From: Rhodococcus sp. (in: high G+C Gram-positive bacteria)
GTDB taxonomy: Bacteria; Actinomycetota; Actinomycetes; Mycobacteriales; Mycobacteriaceae
NCBI RefSeq assembly: GCF_023264675.1
Contig: NZ_JAHFVG010000046.1
Span: forward strand, 1-44,186
Direction: 5' to 3'
DNA length: 44,186 bases
The position numbers were made by a program, and so were the translations under genes. Under the pieces are notes generated by a model. It was given only the letters and a program-made list of their open reading frames with translations, was not told the origin of the DNA and did not search any database. Below, in pieces: positions 1 through 7,236 of the stretch. Position 1 is the stretch's first letter. Each line of letters starts with the position of its first letter.

Positions 1-96
1 CTGAGCGGCCTGCTCCGCTTCGAGGCCCTGTTTGGTCGCCTCGACATCGGCGTCGAATGCGGCCACTTCGGTGGCGTCGTTGTGCGGCGTGCTCAC
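1..96 (-). CDS. nusG: Transcription termination/antitermination protein NusG, N-terminal fragment
   Basis: The left edge of the window cuts this gene, so only the first 32 codons are visible. A GTG start at 94-96 opens a frame beginning MSTPHNDATEVAAF, rich in Asp, Glu and Ala. Actinobacterial NusG proteins have such a variable acidic N-terminal extension ahead of the conserved NGN and KOW domains, which would lie outside the window. The call rests mainly on position directly downstream of secE in the same orientation, an order conserved across actinobacteria. NusG binds RNA polymerase and couples it to Rho or ribosomes. No strong ribosome binding site is seen. Confidence 0.8.
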   Translation of the reverse strand, partial: MSTPHNDATEVAAFDADVEATKQGLEAEQAAQ

Positions 97-178
97 AGCA
101 GGCACCCTTTCTGTCGTTTCATGCGTGTCGAAATATCGTCCGTGTCGAAAGTTCACCGAGACCGGTTGACGTGAGGCG

Positions 179-631
179 TCAGCCGAAGAGCCAGCCGACA
201 CCCTTGATGAACGCCAGGTCCAGACCACTGATGAACGCGACCATGAACGTCACGAACACGAGCACGACGCTGGTGTAGGTGACCATCTGCTTCTTGTTCG
301 GCCAGATGACCTTGCGCAGTTCCGCGATGACCTCGCGGAAGAACTTGCGCAGGCGCTTGAAGATGTTCATTCGCTTCGGCTCGCGCGACTTCTCACGGGT
401 GGCCACAGCAGAACCCGAAGTCTTGCTCGATCCGGAGGACTTGGTCACCGAAACGGCGCCGGGCGAAGTAGATGCTCGCGATCGACGTGCAGCGCGCTTA
501 CCGGACGGCCGTGAAGAAATCTCCGAAGAGGAGGCGTCGTCGGTGCGGGCTGCAGCATCCTCGGGCGTCGCCGAGTCGGACGAGTCGACGTCCTCGGACG
601 TCTCGTCGCGCTTACCGCGCTCCTCGCTCAC
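179..631 (-). CDS. secE: Preprotein translocase subunit SecE
   Basis: SecE is the small essential subunit that clamps SecY in the inner-membrane translocon. The 150-residue protein has a long hydrophilic Ser/Asp/Arg-rich N-terminal part (about residues 1-85), typical of actinobacteria. The conserved SecE core follows: FREVIAELRKVIWPNKKQ, an amphipathic helix with the hallmark VIWP segment, then one transmembrane helix near residues 112-142. The gene lies between tRNA-Trp and nusG on the same strand, the standard arrangement in this order. The 82-base gap to nusG suggests cotranscription. Confidence 0.95.
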   Translation of the reverse strand: MSEERGKRDETSEDVDSSDSATPEDAAARTDDASSSEISSRPSGKRAARRSRASTSPGAVSVTKSSGSSKTSGSAVATREKSREPKRMNIFKRLRKFFREVIAELRKVIWPNKKQMVTYTSVVLVFVTFMVAFISGLDLAFIKGVGWLFG

Positions 632-699
632 CGTCGTTCCTCTCAGTAGCTGACACCGTCGCCGTACCTCGCCGATCGGCGAGGCATTGGCAACATGGG

Positions 700-772
<73 letters not shown>

Positions 773-948
773 TCGGTCCGATCCACCGTCACGATCGGTC
801 CGTCCTGCGGTCACACAACATACGCGCTACCTTGACCTCTCCGAAGGAGAGCGTCCGACTCTCGTTGCCGAGAGCATTGGCAGCGCGCAGCGCCGAACAA
901 CCCCAGAAATCTCAGTGTACTGCACAGGGTGTGGAACCTTGAAATCCC

Positions 949-968
949 GCCGTCCGAAAACGGGCGGC
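949..968 (-). terminator. Probable terminator hairpin downstream of hadB
   Basis: An 8-bp stem, 949-956 against 961-968 with one G-U pair and an AAAA/TTTT loop, starts 16 bases beyond the hadB stop codon. There is no U tail, which is common in high-GC actinobacteria. The rest of the 210-bp gap up to tRNA-Trp shows only a small CTCTCC/GGAGAG hairpin near 838-852 and no gene. Confidence 0.45.
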
Positions 969-984
969 ACGAGGGTTCCGGTAA

Positions 985-1410
985 TCAGGCCAGACGGACG
1001 GTCGCGGTGGCGCGACCGAAGATCTTCTTGCCCTCGGACTTGGCGGTGATCGCAATGACCGCGGACTTGGTCTCCGGATCAACCGACTTGATCTTGCCGG
1101 TGTACTCGACGGATGCAGCAGCATCGGCCGGGACGTAGACGGAACTGGTGAACCGTACGTTGTACTCGGTGACAGCACCCGGATCGCCCAACCACGAGGT
1201 AACGAATCCCGCGCCGAGGCCCATGGTCAGCATGCCGTGTGCGATCACGTTGTCCAGACCCGCGAGCTTGACGACCTCGTCGCTCCAGTGGATCGGATTG
1301 GGATCGCCGGACACACCGGCATAGTTGACCAGGTCACCGCGGGTGAGCTTGACGATCCGCTCGGGCAGTTCCTCACCGACGACAACATCGTCGAAGCTAC
1401 GAAGCGCCAT
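985..1410 (-). CDS. hadB: (3R)-hydroxyacyl-ACP dehydratase subunit HadB
   Basis: HadB is the catalytic MaoC-like hotdog subunit of the FAS-II dehydratase that removes water from 3-hydroxyacyl-ACP during mycolic acid chain elongation. The 141 residues contain the hydratase-2 motif GVSGDPNPIHW, placing the catalytic Asp at residue 36 and His at 41, the positions known for M. tuberculosis HadB. The segments AHGMLTMG and GDPGAVTEYNVRFT also match the family closely. The ATG start overlaps the end of hadA by 14 bases, so the two subunits are translationally coupled. No hadC follows downstream; tRNA-Trp comes next. Confidence 0.96.
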   Translation of the reverse strand: MALRSFDDVVVGEELPERIVKLTRGDLVNYAGVSGDPNPIHWSDEVVKLAGLDNVIAHGMLTMGLGAGFVTSWLGDPGAVTEYNVRFTSSVYVPADAAASVEYTGKIKSVDPETKSAVIAITAKSEGKKIFGRATATVRLA

Positions 1411-1924
1411 GCATGATCACTTCCTTGACTGCGTGGGCGATGTTCTCGTCGACTTCGCCGCCGGTACGTGCGACGAGCGTAGTCCAGGTGGTCTGAACGA
1501 GCTCACCGTTCTGATCGGTCACGATGTTCTTGGTGGTGATGATGTCGCTACCACTCATCTGACGGAACGATTCGAGGTACACCTCGCACGACAGCTTGTC
1601 GCCCACCGAGATCGGCTTGTGAAATTGCAGGCGCTGATCGGTCTGCAGGATCTGGCTGGGATCGTAGCCCGTGATGAATTCCTTGAACATCCGCGACTGC
1701 GCGATGATGCCGACCAAGGAGATGAACGTGAGAGGGGCGACAAGGCCGTCGTAACCCAGGCCTTGCGCAGCCTCTTCGTCGTGGTGCGCTGGGTGCCAAT
1801 CCTGAACAGCACGCGCGTACTCACGCACCTTCTCGCGGCCGACCTCGTAGGGGTGCTCCACTTTGTAGTGGTGGCCCACCATCGAGGCGGCATGTACCGC
1901 AGGATCCTGCACTGACTCAGTCAC
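1397..1924 (-). CDS. hadA: (3R)-hydroxyacyl-ACP dehydratase subunit HadA
   Basis: HadA is the non-catalytic, substrate-binding hotdog subunit that pairs with HadB. The 175-residue protein carries family segments such as YEVGREKVREYARAV, GYDGLVAPLTF and ITTKNIVTDQNGELVQT. The GTG start at 1922-1924 gives about 15 more residues than mycobacterial HadA. An internal ATG just before VGHHYKVEHPYEV is an alternative start. The gene lies 112 bp downstream of rpmG on the same strand and overlaps hadB. Confidence 0.94.
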   Translation of the reverse strand: MTESVQDPAVHAASMVGHHYKVEHPYEVGREKVREYARAVQDWHPAHHDEEAAQGLGYDGLVAPLTFISLVGIIAQSRMFKEFITGYDPSQILQTDQRLQFHKPISVGDKLSCEVYLESFRQMSGSDIITTKNIVTDQNGELVQTTWTTLVARTGGEVDENIAHAVKEVIMHGAS

Positions 1925-2029
1925 GCGACCAAAGAACCTTTTCTACCCAGGACGCAGGTGCGGTTAGGGCACGAAAAGTAAGCCTAACGCGTGGCGTCGA
2001 CTCCGAACGAAAACCAGCAGCCGAGAGGG

Positions 2030-2044
2030 CTCGCTACTAGCGAG
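2030..2044 (-). terminator. Short palindrome at the rpmG stop codon
   Basis: CTCGCTACTAGCGAG is a 7+7 palindrome around one base and overlaps the rpmG stop. It could form a small hairpin that attenuates read-through into hadA or stabilises the rpmG 3' end. It is short and lacks a U tail, so its function is uncertain. Confidence 0.3.
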
Positions 2045-2204
2045 ACTCGCGGTGCGCGCGATGCGTTCCGCAGTTCGAGCAGAACTTCTTCAGCTCGAGG
2101 CGGTCTGGATCGTTGCGGCGGTTCTTCTTCGTGATGTAGTTACGGTGCTTGCAAACCTCGCAGGCCAAGGTGATCTTGGGCCGCACATCGGTGGAGGAGG
2201 CCAC
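2037..2204 (-). CDS. rpmG: 50S ribosomal protein L33, zinc-binding form
   Basis: A GTG start at 2202-2204 opens a 55-residue protein, MASSTDVRPKITLACEVC..., ending HRAHRESR. It has two Cys-x-x-Cys pairs (CEVC and CSNC), the zinc ribbon of the C+ form of L33, plus the family segment NYITKKNRRNDPDRLELKKFC. L33 sits in the large ribosomal subunit near the E site. The zinc-binding paralogue is normally the one used when zinc is plentiful. Placement between tRNA-Met and hadA matches rpmG2 in M. tuberculosis. Confidence 0.95.
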   Translation of the reverse strand: MASSTDVRPKITLACEVCKHRNYITKKNRRNDPDRLELKKFCSNCGTHRAHRESR

Positions 2205-2264
2205 TGGATGCCTACTTTCGGGTAAATCTGATCCGGTTAATCAGGACTGTGCATTTTTCTTGTG

Positions 2265-2337
2265 TAGCGGTGACCGGACTTGAACCGGCGACGCAACGAT
2301 TATGAGTCGTTTGCTCTACCAACTGAGCTACACCGCC
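2265..2337 (-). tRNA. metT: tRNA-Met (anticodon CAT)
   Basis: The minus strand gives a 73-nt cloverleaf. The acceptor GGCGGTG (2331-2337) pairs with CACCGCT (2266-2272) with one G-U pair, and the discriminator is A. The D arm is GCTCAGTTGGTAGAGC, the anticodon loop is CTCATAA and the T loop is TTCAAGT. The G1-U72 wobble rather than a C1-A72 mismatch marks it as the elongator rather than the initiator Met tRNA. CCA is not encoded. Confidence 0.95.
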
Positions 2338-2401
2338 TCAGGTGCTCACCCCTACACCTTCTCACTAATGAGGGCGTGTCGGCGAACTATCCAATCCAGC
2401 G

Positions 2402-2474
2402 AGCCCCCTAACGGAATCGAACCGTTGACCTTTTCCTTACCATGGAAACGCTCTACCGACTGAGCTAAGGGGGC
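2402..2474 (-). tRNA. thrT: tRNA-Thr (anticodon GGT)
   Basis: The minus strand gives a 73-nt cloverleaf with acceptor GCCCCCT (2468-2474) pairing with AGGGGGC (2403-2409). The anticodon stem TTTCC/GGAAA encloses a loop with anticodon GGT, and the T arm is ACGGTTCGATTCCGT. The discriminator is T. It lies 65 bp upstream of tRNA-Met in the same orientation, so the two are probably cotranscribed with rpmG and hadAB. Confidence 0.96.
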
Positions 2475-2591
2475 GTGGCTTCCGTGCGCGGCGAACCGTG
2501 CGCTGAAGCCTTCAAGAGGTTACACATTCCGAGCGCCGAGTACCAAATTGCATGCTCAGCGCACCTTCGCGTGCGTCCCTCACAGTAGAAA

Positions 2592-2618
2592 CCCCAGCGA
2601 GAATTACGCTCGCTGGGG
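2592..2618 (-). terminator. Terminator downstream of tRNA-Tyr
   Basis: A perfect 10-bp stem (2592-2601 against 2609-2618, CCCCAGCGAG/CTCGCTGGGG) with a 7-nt loop begins nine bases after the tRNA-Tyr 3' end on the minus strand and is followed by TTTCT. This is a convincing intrinsic terminator separating tRNA-Tyr from tRNA-Thr. Confidence 0.8.
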
Positions 2619-2626
2619 CTCCTGTG

Positions 2627-2709
2627 TGGCAGATGTAGGATTCGAACCTACGTAGGCATAAGCCGACGGATTTACAGTCCGCTCCCATTGGCCGCTCGGG
2701 CAATCTGCC
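2627..2709 (-). tRNA. tyrT: tRNA-Tyr (anticodon GTA), type II
   Basis: An 83-nt class II tRNA with a long variable arm. The acceptor GGCAGAT (2703-2709) pairs with ATCTGCC (2628-2634), and the discriminator is A. The anticodon loop is CTGTAAA, the variable arm lies around CGGCTTATGCCTACG, and the T arm is TAGGTTCGAATCCTA. It stands alone between its own promoter-like site and terminator, divergent from yajQ. Confidence 0.95.
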
Positions 2710-2753
2710 GGGATCGCTCCGAAGAGATTCGCACTCTTCGAACCGGAGAGAAG

Positions 2754-2782
2754 AATACAACGAACGTGCCCCCTTGACGCAA
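2754..2782 (-). promoter_or_regulatory. Putative promoter of tRNA-Tyr
   Basis: On the minus strand a TTGCGT hexamer (2777-2782) is followed after exactly 17 bp by TGTATT (2754-2759), 44 bp ahead of the mature tRNA. Both hexamers match sigma-A consensus at four of six positions, so the spacing is the better evidence. Confidence 0.4.
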
Positions 2783-2864
2783 ACCGGGTGGATAGCGGGG
2801 GTACGAGAGGGCTAACGTCGGGGGCGAAGACCGTGAACATTCGATTTGAACCAAGGAGATTTAC

Positions 2865-3365
2865 GTGGCTGATTCGTCCTTCGATGTGGTGAGCAAGGTC
2901 GACCGACAAGAGGTGGACAACGCTCTCGGCCAAGCTGCGAAGGAGCTGGCGACGCGCTTCGATTTCCGCGGTTCCAACACTGTCATCGAGTGGTCGGGAA
3001 GCGGCGAGTCCGAGGTGATCGTCATCACCTCCGAGACCGAAGAGAAGGTCAAGGCGGCCTTGGACGTCTTCAAGGAAAAGCTCATTCGTCGTGACGTCTC
3101 GTTGAAGGCCTTCGAAGCCAACGAGCCGGCAGCGTCGGGCAAGGTCTACAAGGTCACCGGCAAGCTCGTGCAGGGCATCTCGACCGAGAACGCCAAGAAA
3201 CTCACCAAGAAGATCCGCGACGAGGGCCCCAAGGGCGTCAAGGCGCAGATCCAGGGCGACGAACTGCGGATCAGCAGCAAGAAGCGCGACGACCTGCAGG
3301 CCGTCCAGCAGCTCCTGAAGTCCGAGGATTTCGACCTGGCGTTGCAGTTCGTCAACTACCGGTAG
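2865..3365 (+). CDS. YajQ family nucleotide-binding protein
   Basis: This 166-residue protein is full length for the YajQ/UPF0234 family. It begins MADSSFDVVSKVDRQEVDNA, includes the conserved ATRFDFRGS and ends DLALQFVNYR. Family members have two ferredoxin-like domains; some bind cyclic di-GMP and act with transcription factors, others bind RNA or nucleotides. The GTG start is preceded by a strong AAGGAGA ribosome binding site at 2852-2858. The gene is convergent with htpX, the same neighbourhood as M. tuberculosis Rv0566c-Rv0563. Its role here is unproven, but the window also encodes a diguanylate cyclase and an EAL phosphodiesterase. Confidence 0.93.
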   Translation: MADSSFDVVSKVDRQEVDNALGQAAKELATRFDFRGSNTVIEWSGSGESEVIVITSETEEKVKAALDVFKEKLIRRDVSLKAFEANEPAASGKVYKVTGKLVQGISTENAKKLTKKIRDEGPKGVKAQIQGDELRISSKKRDDLQAVQQLLKSEDFDLALQFVNYR

Positions 3366-3375
3366 TCGCTTCGCT

Positions 3376-3421
3376 CATGTGAGTGCGAATACACGGCCCG
3401 CCATGTATTCGCACTCACATG
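3376..3421. terminator. Bidirectional hairpin between yajQ and htpX (repeat copy 1)
   Basis: A perfect 18-bp inverted repeat, CATGTGAGTGCGAATACA (3376-3393) against its complement (3404-3421), encloses a 10-nt loop CGGCCCGCCA. It fills the space between the two convergent stop codons. The identical stem recurs at 19006-19051, also between convergent genes, so it is both a likely bidirectional terminator and a dispersed repeat. Confidence 0.75.
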
Positions 3422-3424
3422 CGG

Positions 3425-4285
3425 CTAGCCGCCTCGCGCCATCCGCTCCAGGCGCTCGATCCGCTCCGCCATCGGCGGGTGAGTCGAGAACAGCCGTCCG
3501 ACCTTCTCTCCGGCGCGGAACGGGCTGGCGATCATCAGGTGCGACTCGGCTGCGATACGTGGCTCAGGAGGCAACGGGGCGGCCTGTACGCCACGCTCGA
3601 GCTTCCGCAGAGCCGATGCGAGTGCCAGTGGATCCCCGGTGAGTTCGGCTCCCGATTGGTCTGCCTGATACTCGCGCGATCGCGACACCGCCAATCTGAC
3701 GACGGTGGCGGCGATGGGTCCGAGGAACGAGACGAGTAGCAGCGCGAACGGATTGGCGCCGTTGTTTCCTCGTCCTCCGAACATCGAGGCGATCATCGCG
3801 AAGTTCGCCAGCCCCGAGATGACCGCTGCCATCGCGCCCGCAACGGACGAGATCAGGATGTCGCGGTTGTAGACGTGCGAGAGTTCGTGGCCTAGCACTG
3901 CCCTGAGCTCACGTTCGTCGAGGATCTGCAGAATTCCGGTGGTGCAGCACACCGCGGCATTGCGTGGGTTTCGCCCGGTCGCGAACGCGTTCGGGTTGTT
4001 GGTCGGGCTGATGTACAGCGCGGGCATCGGCTGGTGCGCCGTGGTCGCGAGCTCGCGGACGATTCGGTACATCGCGGGCTGCTCGACCTCGGTGACCGGC
4101 TGCGCGTGCATCGAGCGCAGCGCCATCTTCGCGCTGTTGAAGTACGCGTATCCGTTGACGCCGACGGCAAGCGCGATCGACAGGAACAAGATGGCCGAGC
4201 TGTTGAACAACGAGCCGATGAAGACGATGAGCGCCGACATCCCCACCAGCAAACCGAATGTCTTTGCACCGTTCGCGTAACTCAC
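3425..4285 (-). CDS. htpX: Zinc metalloprotease HtpX (peptidase M48B)
   Basis: HtpX is a membrane-bound zinc endoprotease of envelope protein quality control. The 286-residue protein has two N-terminal transmembrane helices (about residues 9-28 and 30-48). The HEXXH zinc motif HELSH is at 133-137, two further hydrophobic segments lie around 145-165 and 178-200, and the third ligand Glu is in SREYQAD near 205. Length and layout are normal for the family. The GTG start at 4283-4285 lacks a strong ribosome binding site. It is followed at its 3' side by the shared hairpin and convergent yajQ. Confidence 0.95.
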   Translation of the reverse strand: MSYANGAKTFGLLVGMSALIVFIGSLFNSSAILFLSIALAVGVNGYAYFNSAKMALRSMHAQPVTEVEQPAMYRIVRELATTAHQPMPALYISPTNNPNAFATGRNPRNAAVCCTTGILQILDERELRAVLGHELSHVYNRDILISSVAGAMAAVISGLANFAMIASMFGGRGNNGANPFALLLVSFLGPIAATVVRLAVSRSREYQADQSGAELTGDPLALASALRKLERGVQAAPLPPEPRIAAESHLMIASPFRAGEKVGRLFSTHPPMAERIERLERMARGG

Positions 4286-4368
4286 TTCTCGACGCCTCTT
4301 CCCGGGGAATTCGTTGTTCTCTTCACCGAAGAACGAGCACGTCCCCCAACAAGGTTCCCGGGTGCAGC

Positions 4369-5421
4369 TCAGCCCACCCGCTCGACCGTGTAGTTCACGA
4401 GCCTGCCGAGTGCTTCGTTGGCTGCGCCCTGGGGAAGCTTCTCCAGTTCCGCGTGCGCCTTGGCGGCGAACTCACCCAATGTGGCCTTCGCCTTCGCCAT
4501 CCCTGGCGAGCGTCCCAGCAGCGTCAGGGCCTCTTCGACCTCGGCGTCGTCGGTGACCGGACCGTCGAGCAGCACGCGGAGACGATCGCCGTCGTCGCCG
4601 GAGTCCGTCAGCGCGTAGAGGACGGGAAGTGTGTGCACGCCTTCGCGGAGGTCGGTGCCCGGTGTCTTGCCCGACTGTTCCGAGGCCGACGAGATGTCGA
4701 TGATGTCGTCGGAGATCTGGAACGCGGTGCCGACGGCGTCGCCGAGTCGCTCCAACGCGGCGATGTGGTCGCTGTCGCCGCCGGAGAAGGTGCCGCCGAA
4801 TCGTCCGCACGCGGCGATCAGCGATCCGGTCTTCTCCCACACCACCCGCAGATAGTGGGCGACGGGATCCTCGTCCTTCTTCACACCGATGGTTTCGCGC
4901 ATCTGGCCGGTGACCAGCTCGGCGAACGTCTCGGCGATGATCCGCACGGCCTCGGGGCCGAGCGTCGACACCAAGCGCGACGCATGAGCGAACAGGTAGT
5001 CACCCGCAAGGATCGCGACGCTGTTTCCCCAGCGTGCGTTCGCGCTCTCGGCGCCGCGGCGAATGGTGGCTTCGTCCATGACGTCGTCGTGATAGAGCGT
5101 CGCGAGATGAACGAGCTCGACGACGGTGGCCGCGGTGACGATCGACTCGTCCCTGGAGTTCGGACCGAGCTGCGCGGTGAGGACCGTGAACAGTGGACGG
5201 AAGCGCTTGCCGCCCGCCTTCGCCAGATGCAGTGCGGCCTCGGTGAGGAAGTCCTCGCCGTCGGACAGCTCGGAGATCATCAATTTCTCGACGTTCTCCA
5301 ACCCCGTGGCGACGGTTCGTGCCAGCTCCGGATCCACGAGATCCACTCCGGCAACGACCGTCGATCCGACTGTCCAATCGGTTCGTTCCGCGGGCTCCAC
5401 TCCCACGTCTTCTGTGCTCAC
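4369..5421 (-). CDS. grcC1: Trans-polyprenyl diphosphate synthase (GrcC1-like, menaquinone side chain)
   Basis: This all-alpha prenyltransferase should condense isopentenyl diphosphate units to build the long side chain that MenA attaches to the menaquinone ring. The 350 residues show GGKRFRP, the first aspartate-rich motif DDVMD at 112-116 and the second, SDDIID, at 237-242. It lies next to htpX and within the men gene region, matching M. tuberculosis Rv0562 (grcC1). Product chain length cannot be read from the sequence, though C35-C45 products are usual in this group. The GTG start is at 5419-5421. Confidence 0.9.
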   Translation of the reverse strand: MSTEDVGVEPAERTDWTVGSTVVAGVDLVDPELARTVATGLENVEKLMISELSDGEDFLTEAALHLAKAGGKRFRPLFTVLTAQLGPNSRDESIVTAATVVELVHLATLYHDDVMDEATIRRGAESANARWGNSVAILAGDYLFAHASRLVSTLGPEAVRIIAETFAELVTGQMRETIGVKKDEDPVAHYLRVVWEKTGSLIAACGRFGGTFSGGDSDHIAALERLGDAVGTAFQISDDIIDISSASEQSGKTPGTDLREGVHTLPVLYALTDSGDDGDRLRVLLDGPVTDDAEVEEALTLLGRSPGMAKAKATLGEFAAKAHAELEKLPQGAANEALGRLVNYTVERVG

Positions 5422-5521
5422 GATTGTTCGTCCTGTCCTCTTCGACTTCGGCGTTTGCCCGACAACTCCCGACTTACCCGCTCCTACCGTAGTGAACCGC
5501 GTGCGGTGCAGGGTCGGAAGG

Positions 5522-5541
5522 TGCCGTAGACCACGACGGCA
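5522..5541 (-). terminator. Weak hairpin after the RpiR-type regulator gene
   Basis: A 6-bp stem TGCCGT/ACGGCA (5522-5527 and 5536-5541) with an 8-nt loop lies 11 bases beyond the regulator stop on the minus strand. It could end the phn-type operon before grcC1, but it is short. Confidence 0.3.
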
Positions 5542-5551
5542 GTCCGGGCCC

Positions 5552-6409
5552 TCAGTCGGACAGACTGCCGCTGATCACGTCGTATGTCGCTTCGAGCGCC
5601 GCCGTCGCTCGATCGCCGAGCCTGACGGTGAGGGCTGCCATGAGTCCCTCGAGCAGGATGAGGTGCGGAATTCGGCTGGTGACGGACAGTTCGCGTTGGA
5701 AGCTGAGGTCACGCATTCCGACGACAAGAGCGAAGTTCGCGGCGCCGGCGAGATCCGAGCGTGCGAACGAGGTCAGGGCGATGACCGTCGCTCCCTGTTC
5801 TCTCGCGATGCGCGCCGTTCTGGTGGACTGCGCCGTCGCGCCGCTACCGCTGACGACGAGCAAAACGTCCTTGCCCGTCAGCAGTTTCGCCGCCACCTGC
5901 TGGGCTATCGCGTCGGACGGTGCGTAGCTGGTCACGCCGACAGATCGCAACCTTGCGTCGGCGTCCGACGCGAGCGGAGCCGAAAGGCCGTTCCCGACGA
6001 CGACGACGGTTGCTGCGGTCGCGAGTGCCTCGACGGCGCCGGTGACCGTGCGTTCGTCGAGCAGTGCGGTCATGGCGTCGATCGAGTCGCCGACCTGAGA
6101 GAAGGTGTCCACGACGACGGCGAACGGCCCGTCCCCCGAGCGAATTTCGGTGGGCAGTGCCCGGGCCGCGTCACGCGCCAGCAGGACTCGAAGCTGCTGA
6201 TAGCCGCTGAAGCCTAGACTCTGGCACGTCCGCACGACCGATGCCCGCGATGCACCGGCGGCGTCCGCGACCTGCTGTGAGGACATCTCGACGATGTCCG
6301 ACGGCCTTCCGACGAAGACTTCGGCGACGGCTTTCTCGGCAGGCAGGAGGGACGGCAGCAGCGATCTGATGTGCGGGACTACTCCCCCGGGTGCGAGATC
6401 CATGCTCAT
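5552..6409 (-). CDS. MurR/RpiR family transcriptional regulator (HTH plus SIS domain)
   Basis: Residues about 1-80 form an RpiR-type helix-turn-helix (SSQQVADAAGASRASVVRTCQSLGFSGYQQLR). Residues about 110-260 form a SIS sugar-phosphate-binding domain (VVVVGNGLSAPLASDADARL, VVSGSGATAQSTRTARIAREQGA). Such proteins sense phosphosugars and usually control neighbouring catabolic or transport genes. The ATG at 6407-6409 overlaps the stop of the upstream permease as ATGA, with a GGTGGAG ribosome binding site before it, so it is the last gene of the phn-type operon. A SIS-domain regulator with a phosphonate-type importer suggests that the ligand is a phosphorylated sugar or related compound; that is inference. 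Confidence 0.88.
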   Translation of the reverse strand: MSMDLAPGGVVPHIRSLLPSLLPAEKAVAEVFVGRPSDIVEMSSQQVADAAGASRASVVRTCQSLGFSGYQQLRVLLARDAARALPTEIRSGDGPFAVVVDTFSQVGDSIDAMTALLDERTVTGAVEALATAATVVVVGNGLSAPLASDADARLRSVGVTSYAPSDAIAQQVAAKLLTGKDVLLVVSGSGATAQSTRTARIAREQGATVIALTSFARSDLAGAANFALVVGMRDLSFQRELSVTSRIPHLILLEGLMAALTVRLGDRATAALEATYDVISGSLSD

Positions 6410-7236
6410 ATCTTGCTGCTCCACCTGCCCGTGATGATGCGTCGACGCACCGCTCCGGAGATCTGGTCGATGAGCACGGTGATGACGACGACGACGATGA
6501 GAAGCATGCCGACCGATCCCCACTGCCGGTACTGGACGTTGTCGACGAGCATGCTGCCGATTCCGCCTGCCCCGATGAGTCCGAGGATCGCCGACGCACG
6601 GACATTGATCTCGAATCGGTAGAGCCAGAAGGCGAACACCTCGGGGGCTGCGTTCGGCCACAGCCCCCAGCGAACGACCTGCGCGGTGGATCCGCCTGCC
6701 GCGCGGGCGGCGTCGATCGGGCCTCGCTCGGCACCTTCCATTGCTTCGTACCCCCATTTCCCGAGGGTTCCGATCGAGCCGATGGCGATGGCCAGCGCAC
6801 CGGTGAACGCAGTGAGTCCGGTGACCGAGAGGATGAGGATCGCGATCACGACCTCGGGGACTGCCCGGGTGACGGCGAACAGGATGCGCAGCGGCCAGCG
6901 AAGCCACACCGGGCCGATTCCTGTCGCTGCCAGAAAGCTCAGGGGCAGCGAGACGACGATGCCGAGAACTGTTCCGAACCATGCCATCTGGACCGACAGC
7001 AGTGTCGCGTCGAGTGCTCGTCCGAGTGCCGAGAAGTCCGGCGGCGCGAACATCAACAGCGCGTAGCGCCACAGGTTCTGCGGCAGGTCGAGCAGTCGGT
7101 CCCACTTGACCTCGATACCGGAGAAGCACAGAACGACGACGGCGACGATGGCCAGGCTGCCCGCAGTACGTGCCCGATGACGAGGTTTCGGCGGACGAGT
7201 CTGCACCGGACGGGCGGCAATCACGGTGGCGCTCAT
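6406..7236 (-). CDS. phnE: PhnE-type ABC transporter permease (second)
   Basis: This 276-residue inner-membrane permease of the phosphonate/phosphite importer family has a short Arg/Pro-rich cytoplasmic start and about six transmembrane helices. The cytoplasmic coupling loop EAMEGAERGPIDAARAAGGS is the EAA motif that contacts the ATPase. The C-terminal segment INVRASAILGLIGAGGIGSML is characteristic of PhnE. Its ATG overlaps the preceding permease stop (ATGA at 7233-7236), and its own stop overlaps the regulator start. Two PhnE paralogues presumably form a heterodimeric pore. Confidence 0.9.
   Translation of the reverse strand: MSATVIAARPVQTRPPKPRHRARTAGSLAIVAVVVLCFSGIEVKWDRLLDLPQNLWRYALLMFAPPDFSALGRALDATLLSVQMAWFGTVLGIVVSLPLSFLAATGIGPVWLRWPLRILFAVTRAVPEVVIAILILSVTGLTAFTGALAIAIGSIGTLGKWGYEAMEGAERGPIDAARAAGGSTAQVVRWGLWPNAAPEVFAFWLYRFEINVRASAILGLIGAGGIGSMLVDNVQYRQWGSVGMLLIVVVVITVLIDQISGAVRRRIITGRWSSKI

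Noticed and set aside
1964..1987. TTAGG and CCTAA half-sites suggesting an IdeR/DtxR box before hadA
   Set aside because: The arms are only five bases with a 14-base gap and do not fit the 19-bp IdeR palindrome.
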